Shown here piece by piece: positions 10,410-21,636 of a stretch of 64,000 nt of DNA; within the stretch, counting starts at the first letter, position 1, and each line of letters starts with the position of its first letter. The stretch is from Moniliophthora roreri. Its lineage: Eukaryota; Basidiomycota; Agaricomycetes; Agaricales; Marasmiaceae. The notes under the pieces were generated by a model, which saw nothing but the letters and a program-made list of their open reading frames with translations, was not told the DNA's origin and did no database searches. The position numbers were made by a program, and so were the translations under genes. Location: positions 992,001-1,056,000 of the forward strand of contig LATX02000046.1 of the NCBI GenBank assembly GCA_001466705.2, in the 5' to 3' direction.

Positions 10410-11846
10410 ATGGTTCCAACGGTTCCTTTGGTGCGTACCTCTGAGCTCTACAACAAGTATAAACTGACTGCATTCTTAGATCCCACCAGTGAACCTAAAC
10501 CCCAGTTGCCTCCGGAACTGGCATACGAGGTCATCCGATACAACCGTGCAGACCGAAAGGAATTGTTTAAATACTTCCTCGTCTCGAAAGCATGGCGGAG
10601 CATTTCTATATCATTTCTTTATCATCGTGCGCAGATGAGTATCCAAGGAATGCCAGATTTGCGTTACTGGCAGAAGATGATCATACCCTCGCCAGAGATT
10701 ACGGAATACATACACAAAGTGGTTTATGCGACAGCACTTCCCCAGATACTCGACTACCTGTGCTCGCTACCGTTGTTTTCGGGCGCAAAGCAGCTAGAAT
10801 GGAATTCCAAATATAATACCGAGGATGCCAGTTCTGTTTACCACTTCCTGCAGAGGATGCCAGCGCTCGAGAGCGTCACCTTTGTTGGACTTTTCCCTCG
10901 AACACAGGAACTGGATACCTTTCTTGCCCATTGCGGTACCTCTCTTACCAAACTGGTTTTCCGAAGTGATTTCCGCTTCCCGGTTTCTCGCGGAGAAGTC
11001 GGTATTGGTATCCAGACATTTGATCGCGTCCACAAACATTGCGACCTATCTTCGTTAGAACACCTCGAGATCCACTCGATTAGTTTCGACTTGATCGAGT
11101 ACGTTGTCACGACGATGGATAACTCGCAAGCCTTGACAAATTTTCGGTCTCTTGTCGTCAGGCCGGCTTCATGGAACCTCACTATCTTGCGCGTACTTAT
11201 GGAAAGGATCTCTGGTTTCATAGAGTCTCTGACTTTGATTCATGATGGATTTCCAATCAACTGTAAGTAGCAACTAGTCTTTGTTCCTGCTAAGTTAACT
11301 GGTTTCCGTATAGATCAGCCTGGAATGGACCTCTTCCGAAGAGCAGCAGATACGCGGGCTATTCCCCGGCTTACTGTTGGCACCGAATCCACTGCCTTCA
11401 GTTGTCACTACCTGAAGCTCACCGGCTACTCAGCACTCACAAAACTCCTCCGAATCGCTAACGGGAACTTCATTACCGTCGAGCTCGTATTCTCCGCCAG
11501 CAATGCTGACGAGATAACAGCGGCCATGGATGTCTCGAGCTTTTGGAGGGATCTTATCGCCTTGATGGTCTCTCAGAACCCAGCTCTAGAAGAGCTCGCA
11601 ATGAAGTTTCATGTAAACCTTTATGATGAGACGGAGAAGCGGACGATGGAAACTTTTGTGAAAGAACGTTTGACTGGATATGGATTTCATGTTACCAGGC
11701 GGGTTTCAGTAGCGTGGGGTGAGTTTGCTGATCTACATCTAACGGCTCGGATTTCATTTCTTTCTCTAGGGCCTGGCGCGGCCTCTGAGCACTGGATTTG
11801 GGGGATTGATGATTCTGACTCTGATTTGGAGCTAGTTCCGCCGTAA
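10410..11846 (+). CDS. F-box-like protein with leucine-rich C-terminal part
   Basis: The two exons are 10410-11262 and 11314-11846, with an intron in phase 1, giving 461 residues. Residues near 27-75 read LPPELAYEVIRYNRADRKEL, then FLVSKAWRS and FLYH, the usual Agaricomycete F-box-like pattern of a Pro-Glu-Leu start, Cys/Ser-Lys-x-Trp and a closing hydrophobic helix. The rest has irregular leucine-rich segments (LEHLEIHSISFDLIEYVV, LEELAMKFHV). Such proteins are thought to recruit targets to SCF ubiquitin ligases through Skp1, but the target is unknown. An alternative start at 10364 would splice through a 49-base intron (10431-10479, with CTGAC branch-like sequence) and also stays in frame, so the first 20 residues are uncertain. 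The C-terminus is acidic (GIDDSDSDLEL). Confidence 0.75.
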
Positions 11847-12691
11847 TGCCTTGTACGAACATTACTCTCAATTCCAGCGCCTTCAATGTATCTCGGCTTC
11901 CGTGAAATTTTGATTGCCTCTAAATTAGCTATCTCTCCCTCTTCTTCTCCCATAGGAGATACAAACCGGTTGTGATGGCTGCATGCTTTGAAGTTTCGTT
12001 CGGTTTTGGCGGGTCGTATGCTGCTTTCGAAGAAGTGTGAGCATCACGATGTTGATACTTACAGTGCCTCAGACTGGGATGCTAGTCAAATTTAACTCCG
12101 TGCCGCGCCTTCCATCAGTGGCGTGAAGTACTGCCGTCCAGCCGTGACTAGAATAGCTGCAATTTTGCGGACCACCGTGTTCCAGTCATCGCGAGCTTTC
12201 GCCATTCCTGGCCTTTCTCTCACCAGCCGGCAGTCTTCTCCTTTGCTACTAACAATAACCCGGTAATTAAAACGTAATGCTGCTCACCTCAACCATTCAT
12301 TATCATCGGCACGGAGGCCTTCATCAGAGGGAGTGTCGAAGTAGATGTGGAGATCTCCGCTGGGGTTTCTGAAAGCAAGAACTTTGTGGACGCCTGAATG
12401 TGATGCGCGATAACTGGGTCGCCGCGAAAATCGGCCACAAACAGTGGACTTATGGAACGTCGATACCAGGGCCTTGTATTCAGACTCCCTTTTTCCGAGA
12501 GTCCAGAGAGGGATTCGCTCGCCGGGTTATGTCAACTAGGTACAACTGTTCTCAGAAGTTGAAACACTACTATTTGACTTCTACTCGCTATGCTACTTTG
12601 CAAAAGGTGATCAACTGAGTCCTTTATGTCCGGTTTCTCGATAACCCCATCTTCCTCGTCAACACGGCTCAACCGTGATGAGAACTCTGAC
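11847..12691. other. Intergenic stretch, nothing assigned
   Basis: There are only short random frames on both strands. No repeat, hairpin or RNA gene was recognised. Confidence 0.4.
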
Positions 12692-13036
12692 CTAAATACC
12701 ATGAACTGTACGTGAGATCGTATACTTTCCAGTTCCGCACTCCTGGCTGGGAGGCGGGTGCTCCGTTATCGCGTTGAACACCGTCTGATCTAGCGATTTC
12801 TCGTGATTGACAAGGAGAAGCACGATAACTGGATAAATACCCTGCTGAATCAAAAGTTTGGGATATCTACAGGTGCAGAGCACAGTAGAGAACTCACTGC
12901 GCTCTGAATGTTCACCGGAGTATAGATATCTCCCAATGTACCAACTGGCATGCGAATGAGGGAAGATGCAAGAACTGCAGCCCATGACGTGGTGAGATGC
13001 GTATGCCTGAGATGCAGTGAAATAGTCCCGATTCAA
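12692..13036 (-). pseudogene. Possible C-terminal relic of a multi-helix membrane protein
   Basis: A minus-strand frame contains WYIGRYLYSGEHS and then RYPKLLIQQGIYPVIVLLLV followed by NHEKSLDQTVF. The GIYPVIVLLLV hydrophobic helix followed by a charged Lys-Ser tail resembles the last helix of the Agaricomycete seven-helix proteins, compare GIAPTLIVIRAQLGKTVE in the gene at 21637. No upstream helices were found, so this would be a fragment. The short match could be chance. Confidence 0.3.
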
Positions 13037-13129
13037 TCAGCAAGAACTCATTCCTCTAGTGGTTTCCTCTGAATGACTCTTCTTGGCCATAGGTGATAGC
13101 TTGGTCGAGAGTTGAAGCAACAAAGTCTT

Positions 13130-13870
13130 TAATTACTTGCCATGTACGAACGGTATTGTACGAGTATTTCGCCGCAAGTGAAGATAAACTTTGGTCAGGT
13201 AAGCAATAGCCTGGGTAGTCCTAAACGCCTGCGCATGGCTGAGATCTGGCTTGTACCGTTCTCGTCCAAGAACTAGAAATATGTCAGACCATTTATCCAA
13301 GAATCGGATCGGAGGAGTATTTTGGTGCTGATTGAAAAGGGAAAAGTAAACGATGTTCGGGGTTTTAGGAGCGGGGACACAAATGAGCGGAATCACAGGG
13401 AAGAACCCATCTCGTGGTGGGGGTTCTAGTTAATTCTCGATGATGCTATCTGGATCGACCAGGACTACAATTCCGGATTAGCAACTTCCCAACGACCCAT
13501 CATCACCTCGGACACCATATTGTGGGCCTGTGATAACCACGTTTTTTGATGTGGAGTGCTTGTAGAAAGAAGAGACCATCCTTCTTAAAAGCCTTGAAAC
13601 ATCCCGCTCGTAGCAAGATATTGTTCTGAATGATCCCTAGTTGCCATAGAGCACGAGTTGACTGGCCTGCATGTACTCGGATAAACTGAGCCCTTCCCAG
13701 TTCCCAAAAGTCTTCCCTATGGGGCTTCTTGTAGATATCAATGCGAAGTGACTCTCGATACTGAGATAAGTCAGCACTCAGACGTCTTGTTGACGCGACC
13801 AACTCACCTGGGTCCCTGTTACACTTCCTGTGTTGTTTCTTCACCACTGGCTCGCATGGGTCTCCTCGCG
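13130..13870 (-). pseudogene. Relic of the pseudokinase-like WWSW-tail family
   Basis: Three separated pieces align with the family at base level. Near 13905-13800: frame TTRVIHARRPMRA against NNRIVHVGRPGRT, then a gtgagt intron and QYRESLRIDIYKK against QYREVIRGDIHKL. Near 13650-13600: LWQLGIIQNNILL against LVQLFGINRSKVPTLL. Near 13390-13135: tcttggataaatggtctgac then atatttctagttcttggacga and cgttcgtacatggcaa. These align with copy D's tcttggacgagtggtcagat, atctttctggtctttcaacga and cgttcatacatggcaa. The large middle exon is missing and frames are broken. The relic lies in the opposite orientation to copies A and C-F. Confidence 0.7.
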
Positions 13871-13910
13871 TGAATAACTCGAGTGGTCACAATGAAAAAA
13901 ATGCATTTTC

Positions 13911-15753
13911 GTCGATCGTATTCGGCTGTTTGGATTTCTTGAAGAGCCTTACGAGGAATGGATGCCGTAGAGAACGTTGCTGGGTACGAGACACAGTATT
14001 AAATGTCACGGTTTGACCGTTGACAAGATGTCGTCTTAGGTCTACACTATGAGGAGCGTCCGTCACCCGTGGGGTGAAGGTGGAGCATTCAGTGACCCAT
14101 AGCCATCGAGAGATGCAATGTATGTAAAATGACTCGACTTAACCGTATCGTATCCAAACTGCCAGAGGTGATGGTGAGGCCTTGATAGGAACCATAGGAT
14201 GGCGGGCCGGAGTCAAGTATAGAGCTAAGCGCCCGGGGCCTAGTGACGTTTGCTTCGTCTGCTTCTTCAGCTTCGACTATCACAGTCGCCGCTGTCAAAT
14301 ATCTCTTGTCAGTGCGTTGTGCGTTATATGAAATGACGCAAGTTTCTCATTGCAAGACCAGGATTTTGGTACATGAGACTCTTCTATTCAGTTTGCTGGA
14401 CACGGTTATGGGAAAAGACTCCATCTTATGGGCTCATCTGGTGCACCCTTGAACGTGCACTTGCTACGTTTCGGCATGCTATTCAATTCTTCTGTTTCTT
14501 CTGACAGGTATCTCACATTTCAAGTTGACCACCTGCGCACTATTCCCTCTCTCTACGAAGATATACGCAGTATTTGACGTGCCGGGGGGGCGAATAGCTG
14601 GTTGGACGTCTGTCGTCTGTGACAGCTGCTCGCGTTTTTCGGGGTATTCGCACTTTCCAGGTATGAGGTAAGGTTCATCAGGCTTATCTTCACATATTGC
14701 TGATTGAATTTCAGCTATGAGGTATACTTGCGACTTGGATCCCAAGGAAGCGCTGAAACTGGGACTACACAATCAACAAATGGCGCCCACGGGTAGCTTT
14801 GAGTTGAATGCTGCTCTAGCCTTTGCGCCCAAGGCACTTTGCTTCGATTCTGTCAAGGGCTTCAACAGAAAACTGCCCGCCACCGCCAGCCACTATCAAC
14901 CTCTCTCTTAGTCTAGAATGTCACCTTCCCCCCATCCTGGGCATCGTCTCGGACATATAACCAAATGGTCTCTCCTGATCGGATATACATTCTTTCATCA
15001 ACTAGAAGCTATTCTTGAGCTATTCACTACGAGCTCAGCTGGTTTTCTGTCTCCCACAGGTCATGATTGCCTTTCCCGGGAATCATAACCTAGAATAGCA
15101 ACAGTCGCCATCACTATGGGCAGCTTTCTTACCGACACATCAGGACTCGTGCGCTCTGGATTCTCATTTTTGTGGACATTGAGTGGGTGACGCTGATGGA
15201 GTCGGCATGTCGTGCTTGAAGCTAGAATGTCCTGTACTGTCAGTAAGTTGTATCCATACAGCCTGCTCATCCATGCAGTAGTTTTCAATTCCATATGTAC
15301 AAATCAATCAAGCACATATATCCCGCCGCCTGTCCAGTGCCGTGTACATATGGTCGTTTTTGGCAATGATAATAGACTTCTTTTCACGGCCCGAATAAGC
15401 ATCGTTGAGCACGCGCGGCGGGGGTTAAGGGGGTTTTTTTCTTGGATGCCCTTGCCAGCTGTCCTCGAGACCATCATCAGCCCTATCGATCCAAATTCGC
15501 GTCTCGAAAGGGCAGCTTGTGTATAGGGTCTATAATTTCGCGTATCGGTCGACGGCGATTTCGAGTTGGCGGATTTCTATTTTGGCAGTTGGGCTGCTTG
15601 GTGCGTTCTTGTTGCTAAATTCACAGCCTGTGTTGCCAACGGACGACAGGAATCGCAGCAAAATTTAGATAATTTCTTGATATTGGCTTCAAGTCTGTCC
15701 TTATTCTCCGAATTTATAGGAAAATTCGCTCAATAAATCCATAGCACGCGTCC
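13911..15753. other. Intergenic stretch upstream of the GATA gene
   Basis: The short frames at 14089-14911 and 15061-15526 have no recognisable domain. The last few hundred bases presumably contain the promoter and 5' untranslated region of the GATA gene, but no specific element can be defended. Confidence 0.4.
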
Positions 15754-18316
15754 ATGGCAGCCAACAGTCGATATATGTATGCAAATCATCCATACCCCTA
15801 TGCTCAACAGCATCCACCAGGACCTCCTTCGTATGAGCAACCAAGGCAGTCACAGTCAGAGAGACCGACGGGTTATCAGGAAAGGCCAGCAAGCTATTCA
15901 CAACCTCAACCAGAACCATCACGAAGCAATAGCTACCCTCAACCAGAACCACGATATGCCCAGGCTCAGCCAGAGCCACCAAGAAGTACCAGCTATCATA
16001 CTCAACCAGAGAGAACACCGAGTTATTCACAGGCTCCTCAAGATCCGCTTCGAACGACCATGAGTCAGAGAAGCAACAGCTACACATATCAGACCCATAA
16101 CACAGCACCGAATTCATACCAAAGTCAGGCCCCACCTCCCCCTCCACCGTCTCATTCTCAACCTCCACAAGCGTACGTTGCACCAAGCCAGACATGGTCC
16201 GGGTCAAGCGAAAATTCGAGTGCAAATTCAAGTCATCACAGTTCAGGGTTGTACTATAACTACAGTGCACGACCTCAACCAAGAGAAGTACCATCACCAG
16301 TTTCCGAGCGAGGTTACACACCTGGGCCGGCTCCTGCTGCCTCGTCGTACCATCATGCACCTCCACCGCCAACGAGCAATAGCCATCATGCGCCTGCGCC
16401 TGCACCACCACCGAGTTCGACGTCCAGCTCCTATCACACGTCAGCATCTGGCTCTAGCTCGCATCATGCACCTCCACCAACATCGAGCTCACATCATGCT
16501 CCCCCAACAACCAATGGCTACGAACGTATTGCCCAACCGAATCCTGGCTATCCTGGCTCGTATGTTGCCCAGACATCAACTCAACCACCACCGCCTTCGC
16601 ATTCAAGTTCGTATGCACCATCCGCTACACCACTACCGCCTCCGAATTCAAATCAACCTTCTCATTCGACTTCCTACTCATCAGCTGCACCGTCATCAGC
16701 ATCATCGACCTACTCCTACACACAACAGCAAAGTTCGTACTCGTCCTACCCCCCCGGTTCAGCCTCAGCTTCGAGTTCCCCAAAGAATCATTCAGGATAC
16801 GCTCCGTCATCACAGCATCGCATGACAAGGAAACCATCGATGGATTCGCCACCTCCGCCGCCAGGATCAGGGAGTTATGGGGCAGCAAGCTCCTACCAAG
16901 CACCACCTCAAAGCCAGAGCATCCTGACCACGTCGGTACATCCTTCGTTAGCTAACCCAGGTGGCGGCCATACTCAACATTCGGGTTCACATCATAGTCA
17001 ACCGCCGCCTGCTCACCATGCACCACCTCCGCAAAGAGATCATGCGCATCCTCACCATTCCACGCAACCGAGCTCTCACCATACACAATCGCTGCCACCG
17101 CCTACGCATTACTCCCAGCAACCCCCGTTACCGCCGCCAGCAGCAGTACAACCGAATCCTCACGGCCCTCAACCGCCTAGTCACCACACACAGCCGCCGC
17201 CACCGTTACCGCCCCCAAACACTCATTCTTTACCACAACACCACACTCAGCATGCACCTCCAAATCCGCATCACCCTCATATACCTCATGCGCCCACACC
17301 ACCCGTTCAATCATTACCATCATCGACTTCGACACCAATAGACTTTAATCAGCTCTTGAACAATATCAAGTTTGTGCGGGATAATTTATCTATGCTGAAT
17401 GTAAACGGTGGTGTTGACAACGGGGCACTGCTTGAGGAAATGCTCGGTGCAGCACGGGGAGTTGTCGGGTTACTGGACGGCGTGGCTAATACATCGTCAC
17501 CGCCGCCACCGCCACCGCCGTCCAGTCATCACCGTCCGCCTCCTGCTGAACTGAAGGTACAGGAATGGGACAGGGGTATAAAACGGGTTAGTCTTCACTT
17601 GTTTATCCGATGGCATACATGTTTTAATTTGTATATGCGAATAGAAGTCGGCGCCGTCTCCGGTGCCATTACCTCCACCACTCTCGACAGTGCCGTTGCC
17701 GTTGCCTTCTCAGCAGCAGCAGCAACAGCAGGAGGCACAACAACCGCAACATTGGCCACCTCCACCTCCACCTCAGCCTATCCCACCGCTGCCTTTACCA
17801 CCCCCCTCGATTCCACCTCCACCACCTACGCCCCAAACACAACAAGCTGTATCTTCCCAGCCCGCCCAGCCCGCCTCAACTTCCACCACTACTACTGCTG
17901 GTTCTGCTTCCTCTACCGCCTCAACCCAAAATTCAACGACAGCCAAAAAGCCCAAAAACCCGCGACCGCCACACGAAACCGTCGTCTCTCGAATCCTCTC
18001 TACCCATCCGCCTCCCGCGTCAAGCGCCTCTGGCGAACAAACATGCCTTGGCTGCGGTGCTACAACAACACCTGAGTGGCGTAGAGGACCAATGGGGCCT
18101 AGAACGTTGTGTAATGCTTGTGGTTTGGTCTGGGCGAAATTGGTCAAGAAGAGGGAGAGAGAAGGACTGGGTGCACCTGTGCCGGTGGGAAGAGGGAAGA
18201 AAAATACTGCAAGCGCTCCTGGTGCAGGCTTTAGTGGAGGAGACAAGATGGATGTGGATCAGGATCAGGATCACGACGAGTTGGAAAGTGGGAGTGAAAG
18301 TGGTGGCAGTCGATGA
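15754..18316 (+). CDS. GATA-type zinc-finger transcription factor with Pro/Ser/His-rich N-terminus
   Basis: The exons are 15754-17586 and 17645-18316, joined in phase 0, giving 834 residues. A single GATA finger lies near residues 745-770: CLGC, eighteen residues including [14 protein letters not shown], then CNAC, followed by the basic [10 protein letters not shown] tail. That is CX2CX18CX2C, the 18-residue-loop class shared with fungal White-Collar-2-like and SREB-like factors. No PAS domain is visible. Residues 1-520 are low-complexity (Pro, Ser, His, Tyr, Gln). A predicted helical segment near 530-590 ([20 protein letters not shown]) is the only other ordered part and may dimerise. A Gln/Pro-rich stretch precedes the finger and an Asp/Glu/Ser tail ends the protein. 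It likely acts in the nucleus on HGATAR sites, and the target pathway is unknown. The start is the first ATG in the long open exon. Confidence 0.93.
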
Positions 18317-18631
18317 GTCGTGCTCTGTTTCCTCTTTTTTTCTTCTTTTGTTCACTTGGACCCCTGTCTTCATTTGTTCACGCAGTATTCGGTAGTAGGC
18401 TTCTTGTTTAATTTGCTGTCTAGTTTGTTTCATCATCATGCTATCCTCCCATCGTTCTGTCTTATACTCGCCTAATAGTGTTCTCAGTTCTGTCGCTACA
18501 TATTGGTTTCATGGAATGGATTGCTTTGGAATCAAGTCCACTCTCAAAGAATGACAGGTACTATAAGATGACAAAGCTACGACTGATAAAGGGTGATAGT
18601 GCGTGCCTGTGTAACGAGTGTATATGTCTTA
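18317..18631. other. 3' flank of the GATA gene
   Basis: No coding signal. It likely contains the GATA gene 3' untranslated region, with T-rich sequence near 18335-18350, and the tail-to-tail junction with the minus-strand remnant ending at 18632. Confidence 0.4.
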
Positions 18632-19088
18632 TCAGTCCAATAGTTTGTCCATAGAAAGGTGAATGTATTGATCCCAAACTTTCCCATTCTCATCGACAAC
18701 GGTCACGCTCGTCCCAACACTCTGATCCACAATCCGCGCTCCAAAACTCATACCCCGACTTTGCCGGGACGCTGCTATCCAGTCTGAGCTCGACCGATCC
18801 AGAAAGAGGCCGAAAATCGTATCGGAATGGATTGAACCGGTCCGCCTCCTCCGACCCCGACCTGATACCAACGACTATTTTCAAATTGACACCATCTTCG
18901 TCCCCCTTTGATGCTACCACCGAGCGTTTACTTCTCTCTGGATTGAAGAGAATATCGGTTTGACTGATGGCGAAGCCTTGACCGCCGTTATCCACCAGTC
19001 GGGAGACGCCATCTTCGGTTATCTCGAATCGGGAGATGCACGTAGTTACCTGGCTCGACCAGGTCCTACTTCCCTTGTTCACGTGACT

Positions 19089-19127
<39 letters not shown>

Positions 19128-19990
19128 AGTACTCTCATTTAATTCTGAGCTTTTTATTAAACTTGTTAAAAGTGTAGAATTGACCATTGACGTTGGGGAG
19201 ATGACTAAATCCGGGTCCACCGTTCTCAGAGACGCCGTCGGCTGAGGATACCATAAAGGTGTCGCTGGTGGTTCGAGGGGTGTAGTGGAGGATGACAGCA
19301 CGATTCCTTGCTGGAGGTGGGTCAAGTACACGAAGGCTGGTAGTGAGCACATGCAGATTATCGTCCGAAGATGATGGGTAGAGACGCGTCACGCCAGTTG
19401 TATTCTGAATTGGTACGATGACGTCTGTCAACTGCACATTCGAAGGAACGGCGTCTATTATTCGCGATGAGGATACTGTATGTGGCATCAAAAGTTGATT
19501 TATTTGCGAGTCTGCCGGTGTGTCAGTTAGGATGGCAGAGAAGAAAAGGTAGGCAGAACGCACTTGTTCATCGTAACATTTCCATCACTCCCGAATGCCC
19601 TTAAATCCGTCTTCAAAGTGTCATTTGTCCCCACCACAGGTGGGTTAGGCGTTGTACCGTCCAGGTAGCCTGTTATGACAGCATGATTGTACTTTTGCCC
19701 GTTGTTGAACAGTCCAAATTCCTTATCACCAGTAACATCGAAATCGGCCTTTTGTACACCCTTGTCCACAGGCGATCAATGCAATCATTTCTCCTTGAGT
19801 CCAATGATCGCCTTATCGTGCAATAAACCTGAACCAACTACAGGGACTTGGGATGTACGACGCCCCTATGATGAACTGCGTGGCATAGACACGGGTGCGA
19901 GCGCGAACAATCCGAGTCAGTGGGTTCATAGATTTACAACCTTTAGCTTCAATATAACTAGTACTGTCGGTCAGTTATACTTTTCATGTT
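18632..19990 (-). pseudogene. Unidentified gene with broken frames, possibly decayed
   Basis: Several minus-strand segments look like real protein: FNNGQKYNHAVITGYLDGTT and DLRAFGSDGNVTMNK (about 19760-19565), QLTDVIVPIQNTTGVTRLYP and VILHYTPRTTSDTFMVSSAD (about 19500-19190), and FRYDFRPLSGSVELRLDSS (about 18850-18750). No single spliced frame joins them. The junction at 19565/19515 is one base out of phase. A 37-base T run at 19090-19126 interrupts the next junction, and two overlapping frames compete at 18632-18870. I do not recognise the family. NxT sequons suggest a secreted or surface protein. Either the gene is damaged or the assembly is imperfect around the homopolymer. Confidence 0.5.
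19090..19126. repeat. Poly-T run of 37 bases
   Basis: A homopolymer on the plus strand, equal to poly-A on the minus strand, sits inside the unidentified minus-strand gene. It could be a microsatellite or the trace of a retroposed poly-A tail. No target duplication was seen around it. Confidence 0.9.
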
Positions 19991-20233
19991 CTCAGTAACG
20001 ATGAACTCACCAAAGATTGTAAACTGCACACTATCCTGACGGTATCCAAGTGGGATGAGCTCCTATGGCTATCCCTGACACATGTGTTCTCAGTTAAGTT
20101 ACACCTCGCCCCCAATACAAGACAACGCACCGAGTCCACATTTGGCAAGATAACGTGCACACCGTTTCTTGCACTTTGGATGGGCCTAATCTTAAAGTGT
20201 AAGGATGTCTTATCATCAGCCTTTCATCTTCGT

Positions 20234-20640
20234 TCAAGATGATAGGACAATTACCCGAAGATCTTGAATAAGGTATAAGAAATACGCACAAGCCCTCAGG
20301 GTCCTCGGAATCCTGAACAGCGACGAGAGATCCGATTTTTGGGAGTCTGTAGATATGTTTTGGTTAGTGCCATGGCTAAGGCCTAAGGAGGGATATAGAA
20401 AACATGCCTCAAACGCAACATGATCATTCCCAATCCTAATCTCCGACTCTTGCTTCGATAACAATCTTCTCGGACCAGTTGGTATCACCTTCCTTCAAAA
20501 TTTCGCTTGACCGAACGATGCGTTTAAGCTTCTTTACAACGAGAGGACCAATCTACACTGAACGAGTTCGGGATGTACCTTGATCAAGCTATCATTCCGA
20601 GTCCTTTAGTTCGTGTCTACGTTTACCTGAGCCGGTCACC
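20234..20640 (-). pseudogene. Decayed copy of mago nashi (exon-junction-complex subunit)
   Basis: On the minus strand the conserved Mago signature is spread over three frames. LKRIVRSSEILKEGDTNWSE lies near 20505-20420, SKQESEIRIGNDHVAFE near 20450-20412, an intron follows with a GC donor (gcatgt) and ctacag acceptor, then KIGSLVAVQDSEDPEGL near 20340-20290 and LYLIQDLRVIVLSS ending at 20234. Mago normally reads LKRI...SEI...ELEI.IG.EHISF...KIGSLVDV..S.DPEGLRVFYYLVQDLK. There is a frameshift between the first two pieces, another after DPEGL, and the terminal FSLI..HFKIKPI is lost. Upstream, RNDSLIK near 20600-20585 matches the NYRND(S/T)(L/M)IRK region. Mago with Y14 is a core exon-junction-complex component, so an intact copy is expected elsewhere. 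Confidence 0.85.
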
Positions 20641-21636
20641 TGTTTGGATAACAAGCTGAATCAGATTCAAGAGTCACAATGACTCACCAAAGGTAAAAGG
20701 GATCGCTTTCCAGTGAAGAGGACCATATCTGCAGTGCGCTTTCTTCGGTTTTCGGCGACGGCCGAACAGGATCCGAGCGGCAGGCGGAGGCCTAGGTCGG
20801 TCGATGGAGGCGGGTGTCAGAGTGCGTCGGCACAGTGAGCAGGATGCCTGGGTTCTTTGTCATTCTCATCACCGTCCCCAGCCTCTATGAATGACAGAGG
20901 CCTCACAAACCTCGCAACCCAGTACCGCTGTACATGACCTCGAAGAAGAAACAATCATCTCTGACCCTTGAAACTGGAAAGATTTACAAGGACTGTCCAA
21001 TGCATGTTACGAATGCTTGTAACTTCTCCGGGGATCCTCAGTAGTACTATTATTAGAGCAGATCTGCAGCGCCTTTTCAACATTTGCTCGGCCGACGAAA
21101 CGTAACAGCCACAAGGCAGGACCCTTAGCAATAGGTTGGTAGTGGAAGTTTTGGATGAACCAGGATAACATTGTACATATTATTGAAGTTCGGTTTGAAC
21201 GTTCTGAACCGCTTGAGTCTCGGCACAAGTCAATTTCCAATTGAAAGCACGACCCCCCTTTTTCATCGGTTCCCAAAGCGCTCCTTCAGCAGTATCTCCT
21301 TCACTCTCCCAATTTTTACGCTAATTGAACCATGTTTTCCTCCAAGAAGTACCCGAAAATTCGTTCTGCTTCGGGCGCTATCGAGTGGTCGGCTTTGCAT
21401 GACCGGCATTGCATTTTGAACTCGAATTTCATGCAAACGGCAGTTATGGCTGGCTGGCTTTACAGCGCAAGTACTATTGCCAAGTTGTTGCGAGGTAGAT
21501 TAGTCGTAGCAAGGAGACTTTCTTGAGCCTCCGCGATGTATATTTCATAGCTTGACCGAACTGCCAGAGTCACGATCGAAAAAGACCGAAAAGGATTTAG
21601 TTTACTTGGGTGTACTTAAAACGATACGAACTGCCT
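20641..21636. other. Intergenic stretch, nothing assigned
   Basis: Some of 20641-20870 could be further 5' parts of the decayed mago copy (introns beginning gtgagtca on the minus strand), but no Mago N-terminal motif (FLRYY.GH.G.FGHEFLEFE) could be read. Frames at 21007-21526 are unassigned. Confidence 0.35.

Noticed and set aside
13503..13847. Independent minus-strand gene of 114 codons
   Set aside because: Its bases align with exons 1, 2 and 4 of the WWSW-tail family and it crosses a family splice site, so it is a relic, not a new gene.
15701..16825. Long frames overlapping the GATA gene on both strands
   Set aside because: They are shadows of the Pro/Ser/His-rich coding sequence. The GATA frame alone leads into the zinc finger with correct splicing.
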